Numbered from the stretch's first letter, positions 1 through 12,181 are shown. The stretch: 64,000 nucleotides of DNA from Mesorhabditis belari (GCA_958450365.1 CAUEEP010000732.1:1178001-1242000), one strand, 5' to 3'. Program-made: numbers and translations. Notes: generated by a model not told the origin, from the sequence alone.

Positions 1-173
1 AATAGAATAGATTAGCTTAAAGCTTTCTGGGTTATGATAGTCTAAAAGTTGATATTTAAAGGGGAAACTTTAGACAATTAACAATAGGAATTATTTCAAA
101 AGTACAATTTTATGATTGCAAGATAATAGCTTAAAGTTGAAATGATTTAGAAAAGAAATTCATGAAATTACAG

Positions 174-3100
174 AAGACTACACAAATTTCATGAATTCCA
201 CCGGAAATCTCTACAACGAGCTCTTCACAACAAGAAATTATAACAAAAATGTGTCACCAGTGTTTTTGAAAAGATCTCGAAAGAATGGTAGGCTTAGAAT
301 TTATTAAATAATCAAAAAAATCTAAAAATCTAAAAACCTAGCCAGTGATTCTTCTCCTTTTATCGTCAATTTTCAACTCTGGTATTTCAAGATGTTCACT
401 TTGGTTTGAATTAAAGAATTCTCAAAAAAAACAATTATTTAGGATGCTGAGAGCCAACAACTCGGGTTTTGTTTGGAGTTTATTGAGGTAAGGGAGTTTT
501 TTGGCTTATGAACTTAGATCTTAGACTTGGCAAGATCTGAGATTGGCTTGGGATCCGGTGGATTTTGATGGAATCGATGTCATTTACGTGAATGTCGCTC
601 AATTGTGGCTGCCCGATAGCATGATGGGGAATACGTAAGGGAAAAGTGAATGTGTGCTGTGCTTTGGGTTTAAGAAAGGCAAATAGAGTACTACATGTAC
701 TCTGTACAACCGATGGATGGGTACCAAGTCATTGTGGGATTTCAAAATGATTCAAATTCAAAATAACACCTAGCTCATTCGATAAGATTTCGGGATTCCG
801 AATCTGTAAACAAAATCTGCAGAATGGCTCGCAAGTGGGCAAGTGGGGGATTCGAACCCAGGACACAAAAAAGCTCGGCTAGTTCCGTAAACGAGCACAC
901 TATTCACTACACCATAAATGCTGCTTAAAGACTTCTTGGAACCGTATTGGAACCGTATTGGAACCGTATTGGAACCTAATAGATCGAAATAGGAACCGTA
1001 TTGGAACCGTATTGGAACCGTATTCGGACCGTATCGGAACCTAATAGATCAAAATAGGAACCGTGTTGGAACCGTATTGGAACCTATTATATCAAAATAG
1101 GAACCGTATTGGAACCGTATTGGAAGCTAATAGATCAAAATAAACTCGACTCAAAAGTGCAAAAACTCTCGCGTTTCGCCAAAAATTCCATTTTTCGATT
1201 TTCACGATTTCAGGAATAAAGCCCTTAAAGACAGAATGCAGCATATTGAACGTTTCATTGAAGATTTACCTCTCCTGAAAACTCAAGTGGAGTGTGGTGA
1301 GGAAAAACGGGATTGGGCACCGGAAAGTGCCATTTAGGCAGTAGGCATGCCGAGTGGGTAAAGGATATGTTTCAATTCCTGGCAACCCTGGTTCGATTCC
1401 CGACCACGCAAAATTATTTTACGTCTTTCTTTTATTATTATTTGAAAATAACAGAGATTGTTTAACAGAGGTGAAGAAAGAATGAAAAAATGAAAAAAAT
1501 ATAATTTTGGGTTACAAAGAGCACATAGAATCAATGCAATATCCTTACAACATTTCAGGAATTCTTGGAAAGGTACCTCAAGAAGGATTTCGGCTGACAC
1601 CAATTTGAACCTAAAAATAAAACCAAAACATCAAGAAAACATTATTGACAAAAAGAAAGAAGAGGTAAAAAAAAGTTTTGCGCGGTCGGGGATCGAACCA
1701 GAGTTACAACAAATCGACTTTTTAATCGATTGATCGATTTTTACCCACTCGGCAGTGACACTGTTGCTATGTCGTCTTTAAGGACTTTATTCCTGAAATC
1801 GTGGCCTAAAATAGCCCAAAATTTAAATTCTTTTTGCAAAAAAAATATCGCTCATTCGCAAAAACGGATTTCACCGTCGTCGATACAGCGTACAGCGTCT
1901 TCGATAGGCGTTTTGTCTTGATTTTCAGGTTGAGATCCCACCGCTAGATCTAGGCATTCCCTTGTGAGTTGAGTCTATCCCTCCTTCAGCACAAATAGAA
2001 ATCAAATTCCTAAAAAATCTACCTAACTCTAGAAAAACATTGGATATCGAGCATCCAGACTCTGTGCGTGCTGTTTCAATATCAAATAATGGAACAGTGA
2101 CCATGCCGACTGTTTTCTATGTGGAGAGCTCGTGTGTCATTACGGTAAATGCCCGAGTTTTAGCTATAATTTCAAATCTAGGTAAATGTTTTCCCATTCG
2201 ATACTCAGAAATGCAATGTTCCCATCATGTCATTTGTATATGGAGGGTGAGTGATTTGGAGTTGAATGGAAAGAAGATAAAATAGAGATGATGTGGTGAC
2301 AACGGGTGTGGTGGGGGACAAAGCGATCATGGTGTCACCGGTAAGTTGAAAGAATTCATTTGCATAGAGCTTAGGCAAGGAAAAAAGCTGCACGAAGAAG
2401 CCAGAGAGAAAATTTAGGACATAATAAACATGAGCTAAACTCAAGTATCATAGAATATCATGGTATTCAAGTGACAACGCTGGTTATCTGTCAAAAGCTT
2501 TAACCAAGGATTCTAAGCTTTTTGAAGTCTGTCGTTAAAGAAACTCAGGGAAATGGTGAATGGGAAGTGACTAATGTAACGACGTTGGACACCGGTTTTG
2601 ATACTATGCAAGTGGTGGGTTTTGGATAAGCCATTCTTACAGTAATCAAATAGAGAGAGCTTTGTGCAATCACATTTCAGTTTTATTTCGAAATTCACCT
2701 CAAACGTGTTCCCAATTTCTACATCTACGTGATCGCACTACCGTGTTTCATCTTGACATTGCTTTCAATCATCGGAATGTTTTGGTCGCCGAATGTTCGA
2801 AAAGAACAACTCACAAAGGTTTACAGAATATTATAAATATTGTCAAGAGTGAAATTTCACATAAACAAAAGAATTCATATAATCAAAAGATCCAGTTGAG
2901 TATCGGTTTGACGAGTATGGTGTCAATGACTGTTTTGTTGGACATGCTAGCTACAGCTATTCCGAAGACGGCTGTTTTTCCTTTGTTGGGTGAGTAAATA
3001 CTCAAATAAAGCCACAAAGCCATAAAGACAGGCGTACAGTCGCGTAGTCTAACTTTGAACGTAATTTCTACATCTACGTGATCGCTTAACTTAAATAAAC

Positions 3101-4210
3101 AAATTTGAATAGTAAAATGTAAGCTTCAAATAAAGTTAATCATTTTTTTTGAGGGTTTTTAGCGAATCTTTATTGAATAACAATCTCTAGAGAGATTATT
3201 TCTCTGTCTGTCTGTTATGCTATTTTAGAAAACTGCTAAACCAATTTCAGATTGATATCTGAAAATCTAACTATTACCGTCTTTCTCTAATAGTAGTGCA
3301 CCCCAGCGAGCCGAGTTGGTGACTATTTTACTGTTTCCAAGCTTTTGCAGAAGCTCAACACTCAAATCTCCCACAAGATCTCATCGTCAGCTACATTTTC
3401 CGACCCCACATCGATAGGTTCTGATAAGCGGCTTTTGAGTTTTCGAGGAATTTAGGCAACGCTCAGGGTGCACTACTATTAGAGAAAGTACGGTATATCT
3501 AAAATTTATCGACTTTCCAAAAATCTAATTATTTTTGAGAGTTAATTGGACGGGTTTTTTTGCAAAAAGCTGAATTTTAGAATCTCCTTTATAAAACTAT
3601 CCTTGACTTTATTTAATATTTAATAAAATTTAATTGAAAAAGAAAGCAAATTGGTTACGAGTATTAACAATGTACTCTACAATGACTTGTAGCCTATACT
3701 AATAATGACTTGTACTACAATGACTCTACACTCTACTAATAATTTGCTTTGCCTTTAAATTAAGCCCAAAAAAACTCTTCTCTGGTGCACATCTTTCTTG
3801 CACTAAAAGCATCGCTGTGAGAGCTGAAATGAAGAGATTTAAATCCACTAGATTCTGCGCCAATTTTTAAGCATAAAGTCTAACTTTGAAGAGCACATTT
3901 ATCATTGAAATCTAGGGATTTACGTTGTTGTCTGTGTCGGTATCATCTCAGCCGCTTGCGTTGTCATCGTCGTTTTCGCCTTGAAAAACCCAAAGAAGAA
4001 AAGCGATTTCGAAATGAGAAAAGATGAGGAAGCGAGGGAAATGATGACGAAGAGGTAGGTTTTTATAGAAAAATTCAAAAATTAAGATTTAGAGATAAGT
4101 TGATCAAATTTTTCAAAGAGGACTGCCGGAGGAGACATCTTTTCTTTCAGCTTTGCTTTCAAGGGGTCAATCTCGCTGGTTTCATTGTCTTTCTTTCATT
4201 TTGGAAATGA
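174..4210 (+). CDS. Cys-loop ligand-gated ion channel subunit (nicotinic-receptor-like, non-alpha), 5' partial
   Basis: Twelve exons join in frame: 174-287, 342-403, 443-487, 525-634, 2033-2144, 2182-2246, 2286-2340, 2549-2614, 2681-2818, 2890-2989, 3916-4054, 4093-4210. The first visible exon begins inside a codon, so the signal peptide and start lie left of the window. In order, the product has NLYNELF near the N terminus, the TWQDLRLAWDP and LWLPDSM ligand-domain motifs, and a canonical Cys-loop with 13 residues between the cysteines around FPFDTQKC. TM1 follows (FYIYVIALPCFILTLLSI), then TM2 (LSIGLTSMVSMTVLLDMLA), TM3 (YVVVCVGIISAACVVIVV), a short basic loop and a TM4-like end (NLAGFIVFLSFWK, stop at 4208-4210). 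Loop C lacks the vicinal Cys pair, so this is a non-alpha subunit. There is no Pro-Ala-Arg before TM2, which argues for a cation channel. It should act in the plasma membrane as part of a pentamer; the ligand cannot be read from sequence. The 1.4-kb fourth intron and the 0.9-kb intron before TM3 are full of repeats. Confidence 0.9.
822..925 (-). repeat. tRNA-like remnant in channel-gene intron
   Basis: On the minus strand a box-A-like stretch (GGTGTAGTGAATAG) is followed by CTCGTTTACGG and a near-perfect box B / T-loop (GGGTTCGAATCCCCC). The anticodon arm and acceptor ends do not pair well, so it is probably a tRNA-derived repeat rather than a working tRNA. It shares the GGTGTAGTG and GTTTACG segments with the element at 58437-58512. 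Confidence 0.45.
937..1130 (+). repeat. 12-bp minisatellite (GGAACCGTATTG)
   Basis: Tandem copies of GGAACCGTATTG are broken up by 'CTAATAGATCAAAATA'-type spacers, giving a two-level repeat. The same unit and spacer reappear at about 24178-24232, so it is a dispersed family. Confidence 0.85.
1199..1808. repeat. Foldback element with tRNA-like arms
   Basis: A tRNA-like sequence on the plus strand (about 1337-1412: GCCGAGTGGGTAAA ... GGTTCGATTCCCGACC) faces a second one on the minus strand (about 1680-1757: GCCGAGTGGGTAAA ... GGTTCGATCCCCGACC). Outside them the inverted repeat continues: CAGGAATAAAG near 1211 is matched by CTTTATTCCTG near 1786. The whole unit lies in intron 4 of the channel gene. 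Each arm has box A and box B but poorly paired anticodon arms. Confidence 0.65.
3276..3494. repeat. Foldback/MITE-like element, ACCGT...ACGGT ends
   Basis: It begins ACCGTCTTTCTCTAATAG and ends with the complement CTATTAGAGAAAGTACGGT. The interior contains CGAGCCGAGTTGG and TTTCCGACCCCACATCGATA. Longer-diverged copies sit at 36575-36796 and 36945-37296. It lies in the intron before the TM3 exon. Confidence 0.8.
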
Positions 4211-4673
4211 GGAGATAAATATTTATCAAAAAAGCTCATAAATATAAATTTCCCATTCAAAAACCCGTTTACTGCGAGTTTTTCTGGTGCTTTATGTTTG
4301 TCTGTGCTTTGTCACCGTGGAGTATTCGAGAGCGCGCTTGTCTACGATCCAAACCACCTGGGTTCGGCACCTCGTAGTGCTACAGCTTTGATCTTTTGCA
4401 TTTCTTATCTTAAATAGTACAACTATCTTGTATTTTAAGACTTTTAAAAGAATTTCAGTTTTTTGGCCTAAAGAGAAAAAGAAAAAGGCTGAGAAAAAGT
4501 GAGTACAGACGGACAGACAGCTTTTTTATATGTTACATCCGATTTTGAAACCTTTGAAATCGATTTTCACCTAGAAAAGTCATTTCACAAAGAATTTTGC
4601 AATGTCATCAGTAAAATTCTTAAGAAAATCTAGTTAAAGTCAAGCAAAATTCTAGTTTTATTTGGCACTTTAG

Positions 4674-4908
4674 TACAGTACTGGACAATGAAATATGATA
4701 TTTGAAAAACGATCGTCACTTTCGCGCGTCTTTAACTCCCTTGTCTTTGAGTTTAAACTATTAGTGTTTAACATTTTCTGGAAGCTCTTTTCAATGGCTA
4801 CACAATGGTAATATTAATATTTAGAAATACGGTAAAGACAAGCAGTTACAGACGCGCGAAAATGACGATCTTTTTTCAATTATCATATTTCATTGTCCAG
4901 AAGTGTAT
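4674..4908. repeat. Foldback element family 'CTGGACAATGAAATATGATA'
   Basis: An inverted repeat of about 230 bp, ending in TACTGGACAATG and CATTGTCCAGAAGTGTA, with arms carrying CGATCGTCACTTTCGCGCG and its complement. Copies occur at 41229-41458 and 50649-50880. No coding capacity. It lies just downstream of the channel gene. Confidence 0.85.
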
Positions 4909-5293
4909 CTTAACGGAAAGCTTATCTTAAAGCTCTCGAAATTACGCTCTTTTTATTTATTAATCAAATTTTAAACAATATTTTATCAAAAACATAACAA
5001 AAGATACATTTTTTTTGATTTTTAAAGGAAATTATGTAAAAAAAAAACTCTAATTTGTTTAGTAATTTAGTGATTTTAATGCAAAACATGCAAAACATGC
5101 AAAAAAAACATTATTCTGTTAAAAAGGTTTCAAAATTAGACTTAACAAATTCCACGTAACAAAATTAATAAAATTGACAACTCTAGAAAGGAGAAAATGT
5201 GTTTGAAACGAAAATTTTCCGAGTTAGGGCAGGGTTTGGGTTTAATCTGGCTTCTGATTCACCTGACTCTTTTGAATCTCTTTTGAATGTTGA

Positions 5294-6036
5294 CAGGGTG
5301 ACCAAGAATTACCGCAACAACTTTTTGAAAAACTATCGGGGAAATGTCTACTTTATTTCAAAAGTGGCAAGTGTTATACAGAGAATTGTAGGCCTAATTC
5401 TCGGCAACATTTATCTACCAAAAACATCCCGATTGGACTTATACAACTCATTTAACAAGCGCTTGAATGAGCGCTAGTCGACATCTCTCCGGCGAAGCTA
5501 TCATTTGGCCGCTTTTCTCTATTGAAAATTGTTAAGAAAAGCTTTTCAATATTCCTCCAATGCAAAAATAGCATGTAATATCACTTAATAACATTAGGAA
5601 TCACACTTAAATCTTTTGGCTGGACTGGCATAACCAAAATTTAAGTTGATGTCAAGCTCCTTTTGGAGGAGCAGGGAAAGTTGAGTATTTTCGAGATTCA
5701 GTTCATATGGGTATCTCGTTATATCAGCTGTTCTGGCACTATAAATTTGTTGAAAATAATTTTTTTTGAACAAAATTACCACAAATTTGACTGAGAAAAA
5801 TTTTTTCATGTAGAAAAGCGGCCAAATGATAGATTCGCCGGAGAGATGTCGACTAGCGCTCATTCAAGCGCTTGTTAAATGAGTTGTATAAGTCCAATCG
5901 GGATGTTTTTGGTGGATAAATGTTGCCGAGAATTAGGCCTACAATTCTCTGTATAACACTTGCCACTTTTGAAATAAATTAGATATTTCGCAGATACTTT
6001 TTCAAAAAGTTGTTGCGGTAATTCTTGGTCACCCTG
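5294..6036. repeat. Long foldback element (arms about 220 bp, CAGGGTGACC ends)
   Basis: The segment 5294-5515 is repeated as its reverse complement at about 5815-6036; the termini are CAGGGTGACCAAGAATTAC and its complement. The spacer of about 300 bp has no recognisable domain. It fills the gap between the convergent channel and kinase genes, so open frames across it have no coding meaning. Confidence 0.85.
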
Positions 6037-6494
6037 TAGATTTCAATTTTTAAAACATATAAAGAAGCTTTTATTTGACCGGTTGCGGTTGAAAATCCAA
6101 TATTTTCATTGGGCAAGCAGTTTCAGGAAGTGACACTTACTCTGTGAGGATTCCGTCAGGAAGCCGGCAAAGAACAGAGCCTCAACTACAGATCCCAATT
6201 TTATATTGCAGTTAGATTGTCTTTCACGTTCATGATTCGAAAACTTTTATCGCAATAACAACAAAAAGTGACAACAAAGCTCCTTTTAAAGTAACTAAAC
6301 ATAACAACGTAGATCACTCGAAATATAGCCAGCGATTAGCCAGGTGATAACACTAGCGGAATAAAGTGTACAAAACTAAAATTCCAAAAATCAATACATA
6401 ACAAAATTGAATCAGGGCAACAGAAAAATTATAACAAAACACAACAAAAAGCAGTCCATTCGCACTAACATCTTCGCATATCCTCGACAAGAAT
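6037..6494. other. Intergenic, 3' flank of the kinase gene
   Basis: No gene is supported. A short open stretch on the plus strand (about 6128-6220, reading SDTYSVRIPSG) follows a TTTCAG but cannot be joined in frame to the channel gene. The rest is AT-rich and should hold the kinase 3' UTR. Confidence 0.4.
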
Positions 6495-9400
6495 TCAACT
6501 CCCTTCCTTGCGGGCGTTCTTCAGCCATAGCTCGTTGCATTCGTGATCAGCCGGCAAAACGAGAGGCTCCAGCTAAAAATTCCATTCATGTAACAAATAT
6601 CAAAACAGTTAATTTGAATTTAAAATGATTTCTTTAAAAAGATACATTTATTGAACACCATCTAACTTCAGTGAAAAACCTTCAAACTTACACGTCTGTA
6701 ATTGATGCCGGCGATGAATCGATGGTCCAGGGCTTCTCTGCACGTTAGTCGCTTTGATGGATCTAGAGTCAACATCTTGTCGATTAAATCAGCGGCAGCT
6801 TCCGGAAGACGCATCCATCTAAACATTTTAATGAGGATCGCTCACAATTTCCGCTGCCTATAATCAACGCTCACTTTTGAATATTTGCCCTCAATCGTCT
6901 CTCAAAGTGTTGCTTCGGAACCATATTGTAGGATGGAAGAAGAGTTACACCTGGCCACACCCTTGAGATCATCGAGCCGCACACCTAAAACAAAACATAT
7001 CTTTCTAAAAACAAACTTTACCTTTGAAATTTCATCGAGCTGTACTTTCTCGGAGTCTCCACGGAACAACGGCTTGTGCGAAAAAAACTCGAAGAGGATG
7101 CAGCTAAACAAAGACAAAGCTGAATAAAGCCAAAAAAAGAGCTTACCCGGCACTCCAAATATCTATACTAGGCCCATAATTTTCTTCACCAAGCAACAAT
7201 TCGGGAGAACGGTACCATAAAGTGACTACCTAAAGAGACGTTGCACAGAAAACAGGAAAACTCTTACTTGTTTCGTGTATGGGCGCGTGTTCTCCGGATC
7301 AATTTGCCGCGCCAATCCAAAATCTGCCAACTTGAGAGTGCCCCTAAACACATTATTGAACACCTGGTTGTTAAATAAATAGCTTCACCCACCTATTGCT
7401 TAAAAGAATATTTGATGGCTTTAGGTCTCGGTGTACGACCTTATGCTCATGACAGTATAATAATCCCTAAAAGCTATATTTATACAAGAGTTGTATGCAA
7501 CAAACTTCTAACAATTGCCGAAAAAGTGCTGCCGCTTGGGTGAAGTTAAGTTGCAAATAGTGAGATTCGAGTAGCCCTTTCAAATCATGTTCCACGTACT
7601 CGAAGACCAAGAAAATTTCGCCTAGAAACAAAGAATAATAAGTGCTTCACCTGAAAAAACAAACTTTCTGGATTCCTAATATTTTGGTTTGAGTCCGTGA
7701 CCACATCGAGTAATTGCACCACATTTGGATGGTTCAACAAGCGCAAAGTCTAAACAGCAGTCAAGTCAGGATGGCATTATAAGACCTTACCTTAATCTCC
7801 CGAATCGCACTCAGTGGAAATCCTTGCTTCTCTCCTTCAAGTGACAAATTTTTGATGGCCACTTCACGCCCTAGAAGTTTTTAGAATTTGAAACTTTTTC
7901 CACTAGATCTAGATAAACTCTATTAACGATGTCGTCACGATTTAACAGTTTTGTAGAAATACATCTCAAAATGCCTACCAGTGTCTCGGTGACGTCCTTT
8001 GAACACTTTCCCATAAGATCCAGAGCCGATTTCATTCTTCAGGTCATACTGCTCGATAAATCCAGAAAACCAGCATGCTTGCGAATTCAAAGGCCTTGGA
8101 TCATCAACAATACTAAAAAACAAAAGTGAAAGAATGTGATCATAACTACCTTGGCCGAATTCGACTTTTTGTTGAGTAGAAGAGTGGCGCGTGATCTAAT
8201 GGCTCGCTTTTTGGTTGAATGGAAGAGCCGTTGACCCAAAATAATCCGTATTCATAAGCTTTTATTAGGTAATTCTTAAGTCGCAGTGCTATCAATATTT
8301 ATCGTACCAGCTTCATCCGAGCTTGAAAAGAAGTCTCATTTTCGAGAATCTGATCGACGAGTCGCACTTCTCGCTGCTGTGTCTTCTTGGGGATTCGAAA
8401 AGGCACGGGTTTTTGGGCTGTTTCACACTTCGGCTGTTCTAAAGAAAATGTAATTGACAAGTCAACTTTCATAAAACCAACCGCTTGATTTGGCCTTTGA
8501 ATCCTCCGTCACTTGGCTCGCCACTTCTATCAACTCAGAAATCGGAGTTGACGGTGATTTTTCCTTCGGCGAAAGCACATCGATCTTTGGAGTTCTCAAA
8601 TTTGCAGCAGTTGGCGTAGCAATTTGATGAATCTTCGCATGAGCCATTTGCTAAACAGTGTTATTTGGAAATGATAAATTCTTTTCACCGCTTCGAACAC
8701 ACATTTGCAAAAAACGAACCGTCTTAACAAAGGCTTCAGAAGAGTCTGAAGAACAAGGACTACTAAAAATCGTTTTTGCAAAGCTCATCAATAAAGAAAA
8801 CTAACCTAATACTATTATTTGGCAAATCATTGTCATCCTCCTTTAAAAGCAAGTTCTCCTTTTCGTCGTTGAAGACTGGCGTATCCACGTTTAATGATGG
8901 AGATGCTGAGATTTGTCGAGCCTCTTTCTTCATTCTTGGGCTCATCGGAAGATTTGATCGTTCTCTACTAAATTACTACTAAATGACACTTTTTGTTGCA
9001 AAATTGCAAATGCTAAATATTTCCCAATCAAACATACCTTCGTTTTGCAACTCTTCTGGGGGAAATCCCGTCCTTTCCGAACCATTCGTGTGCTCTTTGC
9101 GGAGATCGATCTCGCCTGTCACTTCTAAATAAGAAAATATAGACTTGCTAGAAAACAAAAACTATTTTTATTTTTACATCGTTAAATCCCCGCCGCAAAA
9201 CAATCTCGAATAACTTCCTATTCGATAAATATATCTTCCTAGTTCATAAAAAGCGTCAAACAAAGGAGGCAGATTACAGAGCTCTCTTTTGTTCAAAATG
9301 GAAAAATACCGCAGTCACGGATACTTCAATAGTAAGTACCACTTTTAAAATCAACATTCAATAAAAGCCAACCTTTGCCGTTCAATATGTTGTCGCTCGT

Positions 9401-9677
9401 GTTTCCTCGCTTGACTTCTCCAGGGTTGACTGTTCGCACGATGGTTTCCGTAGTCTCCTTTTCCATGCACTCGATAGCCATCATGATGAGTTGAACGTCC
9501 TTGATCTCCGTGTCTTCTCGAGTTATCATCATTTCTGCGTGGCGCGAAGTCTTCCGGGTGATTCCGGGTGTTGTTCCTTTCATTGCCATAGGGACGTCGT
9601 TGACCACTTGCTTCACTCCGGCGACAATCCTTTTTCGTGTGACCCGGTTCTCCACATCGAAAGCATATCGTCGGCAT
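6495..9677 (-). CDS. cdk-12: CDK12/13-like cyclin-dependent kinase with N-terminal CCHC zinc knuckle
   Basis: Eighteen exons (high to low): 9677-9373, 9124-9038, 8967-8806, 8762-8729, 8650-8482, 8438-8308, 8274-8150, 8112-7979, 7870-7791, 7749-7665, 7621-7506, 7466-7393, 7343-7268, 7229-7147, 7103-7022, 6984-6875, 6818-6692, 6572-6495; 685 aa. Residues 5-18 form a CX2CX4HX4C zinc knuckle ([14 protein letters not shown]), followed by an Arg/Ser/His-rich region. The kinase domain starts near 360 with [12 protein letters not shown], the PITAIRE-like PLSAIRE helix, [11 protein letters not shown] and the T-loop [10 protein letters not shown]. The tail HECNELWLK matches the CDK12 motif after the kinase lobe and separates it from CDK9. 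The expected role is phosphorylation of the RNA polymerase II C-terminal domain with a cyclin K partner in the nucleus. The ATG directly follows TTTCATTTAG, a likely trans-splice site. Weak points: the donor of the 34-nt exon and two GTTTGT donors. Confidence 0.9.
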
Positions 9678-11900
9678 CTAAATGAAACAAATTATTTTAA
9701 AGAAATGAAAAACTGCAAACAAAAAACACGGCAATGCACAATTCTAATCGGCTAACGCATAGACTTTGACAAAAGTGCCTGACCTCCCTACCCAGCTACA
9801 ATACCATTTCCCTACCCAGGTACAATAGCGCAATAGTTTGGGGGTGGCTAATTCGCGCCAAATTTTTCGCGCAATTCGGCCTTTGGCGCAACTTTTGTTA
9901 ACTGTATGGAAAGGCGAATGACAATGGGAGAAGTTTGACGAATCGACGAAATAACGAGGCTGTTTAGCGGAACAACAGTTAGCCCTTATCCAGAAAAATG
10001 AAGACGACTAAAAGAATCACAATCGATTCTTACCCAAAAATGTAGAAACAAATGGGAGGGGGGAGCAAAAATAAAATAAAATGGCACAGACTACGGGGCT
10101 TTTCTAGTGACAACCTAGACAGACGCGGAAGGTGCACTTTAGAAAACGACAATTTGGTAGGGAGTATAAAAGGTTATCTTCCCAACAACAAGTCAAAGAA
10201 TTGCACTTTGCGCCAAATCTTTTGCGCAACTCGCCACTTTCTTCTAAGTGGGCCAATCTTGATGACACAGACTACAGGAATTCTCGCAATTAATGAAATA
10301 CATGGTTCAGTTCAAGCAATGTTCAATGTTCAAGAAATATCAATGAAATGCACTTTTCATTGACTTTGAGAAATTTCAATAAGAAGCTAGAAAAATGACA
10401 GATCAAGTTACACCATGGTCAAATTCGCGTTGATTTTAGGCTTTATGAGCCGATTTTTCGGAAGTTTGAGCGTTTTCACGAATATAAATACAGTGGTGAA
10501 AAAAGTATTGGCCGCTCATGACAGAAAAAGTTGATTGTAATTTTTTTTTCTTATATTATTAATTATTAATGATTAACCATTTCGTTGTGTCCTGTTACTA
10601 TTTGTTAGAGTGCTCGTAGAACTATTAAATGAAAAATTTTCTTTTTTGATGTGTACAATTGACGTTGAATCTAAAAAGCACTCACGTCGGTAGTTCGCCA
10701 ACTTAAAGTTCAGCCACATCTTTGCAAAAATCAAAACGACGACGACACCGGATGCTATTGTGGTATTCAAGGGAGTTGTGACAAACTGAAAACTCAAAAG
10801 CAACTGCAATTTTTCAATCGAGTTATGTCAATATGCCAATCATTCATATCAGCTGGCTGACAATCTACAGGGTGTCTCAAAAAAAGGTCCCTTTTCAAAC
10901 CGAATTTTAGAAAAACTTTAAGTGGCTATTGGTGGCACTCCTGGTGCCAAAACTGTTTTGACCAAAAATGGCAGAGGCTTTGTCTAGTGCGCTATCCTCT
11001 AGCCAGTCGCTACTCTTGGCTCCTTTCCGCTTGGCGCCCTCTTATAGGCGAGTTGGCAGTTTGGCGAAATTAGCCAAAACTAGCTAGTGGAAGGCAAGTT
11101 AGTTGACGATATTCGGGCATTCGGGCTACTCGAAGATGACATTGATGCGGTCACTGCCGTTTCCTGAAGAAGAAAACTGTTGCCATATTTGTTATTTGGC
11201 ATGGAAAATGCTTCAAGGGTTATTCCAGGGTTAGGCCAGGGCTATTTCATGAAGTTTTTCTGGGCCAAACCGAATTTACTTTTCTTTTAGTTTTTCAATT
11301 TCGGACCTGAAAAGTATAAAGTTTTCTGATAACTAGTGATTTTAAGGTAGCTTTTCGAATATGAGCATCCGCTTGGAGCAACTCTTTCTTGAATTTAGCC
11401 AATCTTACTTGATCTGGTTTAGTTTAGTAGTATTTTCTGAGTTTTTTGGAACAAATTTGCTTTGTTCTCAATTTTACACAACTTGTACAGTTTCAAAGAA
11501 CAATAAAGTGTTTTTCATGCAAAATGTGCTTTCAGTCACATATCAAACTGTGCCCAGTCACTTTTCTCGACACTTTTTAGTCTTTTTAATCAATCAATCT
11601 CGAATCTAAATGTTCTTAAAATCACAAGATGCACAAACGAATGTTTAGATGTATTCAATGAAACGATTCCTAAATATTCCAGCTTTTAACCAACAGACAT
11701 CGAGTGCAAAAACGCTTTTTAATATAAAATTTGAGGAGGCAATGAGACATAAGGAGCTTATCAGACATAAGACATAGGCAATGAGCTTATCAGGCATAAG
11801 GCATTCCTTTGTAACGAAAAGGCTCGAATGTGTTATGATAGGCCAATAATATAAAAGCCTCTTGTAAATAGAATCTCTCCACTTTTTGGTAGATCGGCGA
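9678..11900. other. Gene-poor stretch between the kinase and the lectin fragment
   Basis: About 9839-10270 holds diverged pieces of the GGGGGTGGCTA / TTTGCGCAACTCGCC repeat that forms a clean foldback at 49014-49246. A possible minus-strand exon at about 10690-10800 (acceptor TTGCAG, donor CGAC/GTGAGT) would encode one hydrophobic helix (TIASGVVVVLIFAKMW), but no partner exons were found. At 10866 there is CAGGGTGTCTCAAAAAAAGG, which resembles a mariner terminal repeat, without a matching partner. Nothing else is supported. Confidence 0.4.
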
Positions 11901-11949
11901 TGGGAGGATTAAGCGTATTACTTCTGGCCGTAACGTTGAGGCCTTCACT

Positions 11950-12181
11950 TCAACAAAAGTTGTCCCAGAGAATCGTTCTTTGTCGGTGAGCTTGGTGATT
12001 GTGTTCATCCAGACAACGATGGTATCTTTTGCATAAATGTAAATTACCACAAGTTAGATAATTTTATGATGTTACGCCTAGAAAATCCACTAATCCTTCA
12101 GTTTCTCCAATGGCTTACGCAGAGATGTACTGCCAGGCTTTTGGAGGTCATCTGCTCTCTGTCATTTTCATTTTCAATTAA
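11950..12181 (+). pseudogene. C-type lectin domain fragment
   Basis: Two possible exons, about 11950-11985 and 12102-12181, joined in phase across a GTGAGC...TTCAG intron, read CPRESFFV then SPMAYAEMYCQAFGGHLLSV before a stop. The run AYAEMYCQAFGGHLLSV is the conserved start of a C-type lectin domain (A..YC...GGHL.S). The rest of the fold, including the C-terminal Cys and sugar-binding segments, is absent, so this is a remnant or an extremely truncated gene. It ends 16 bp from the stop codon of the opposite-strand GRAM gene. Confidence 0.4.

Noticed and set aside
4451..4501. Possible extra channel exon ending ...FWPKEKKKKAEKK
   Set aside because: The exon 4093-4210 follows in phase, supplies a TM4-like helix and a stop, so the later stretch is not needed.
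5199..5863. Open frames across the kinase/channel intergenic region
   Set aside because: They lie within the arms and spacer of a 743-bp foldback and show no domain.
9298..9332. Plus-strand ATG with [11 protein letters not shown] and a consensus GTAAGT donor
   Set aside because: It lies inside a kinase intron on the opposite strand and no in-phase downstream exon was found.
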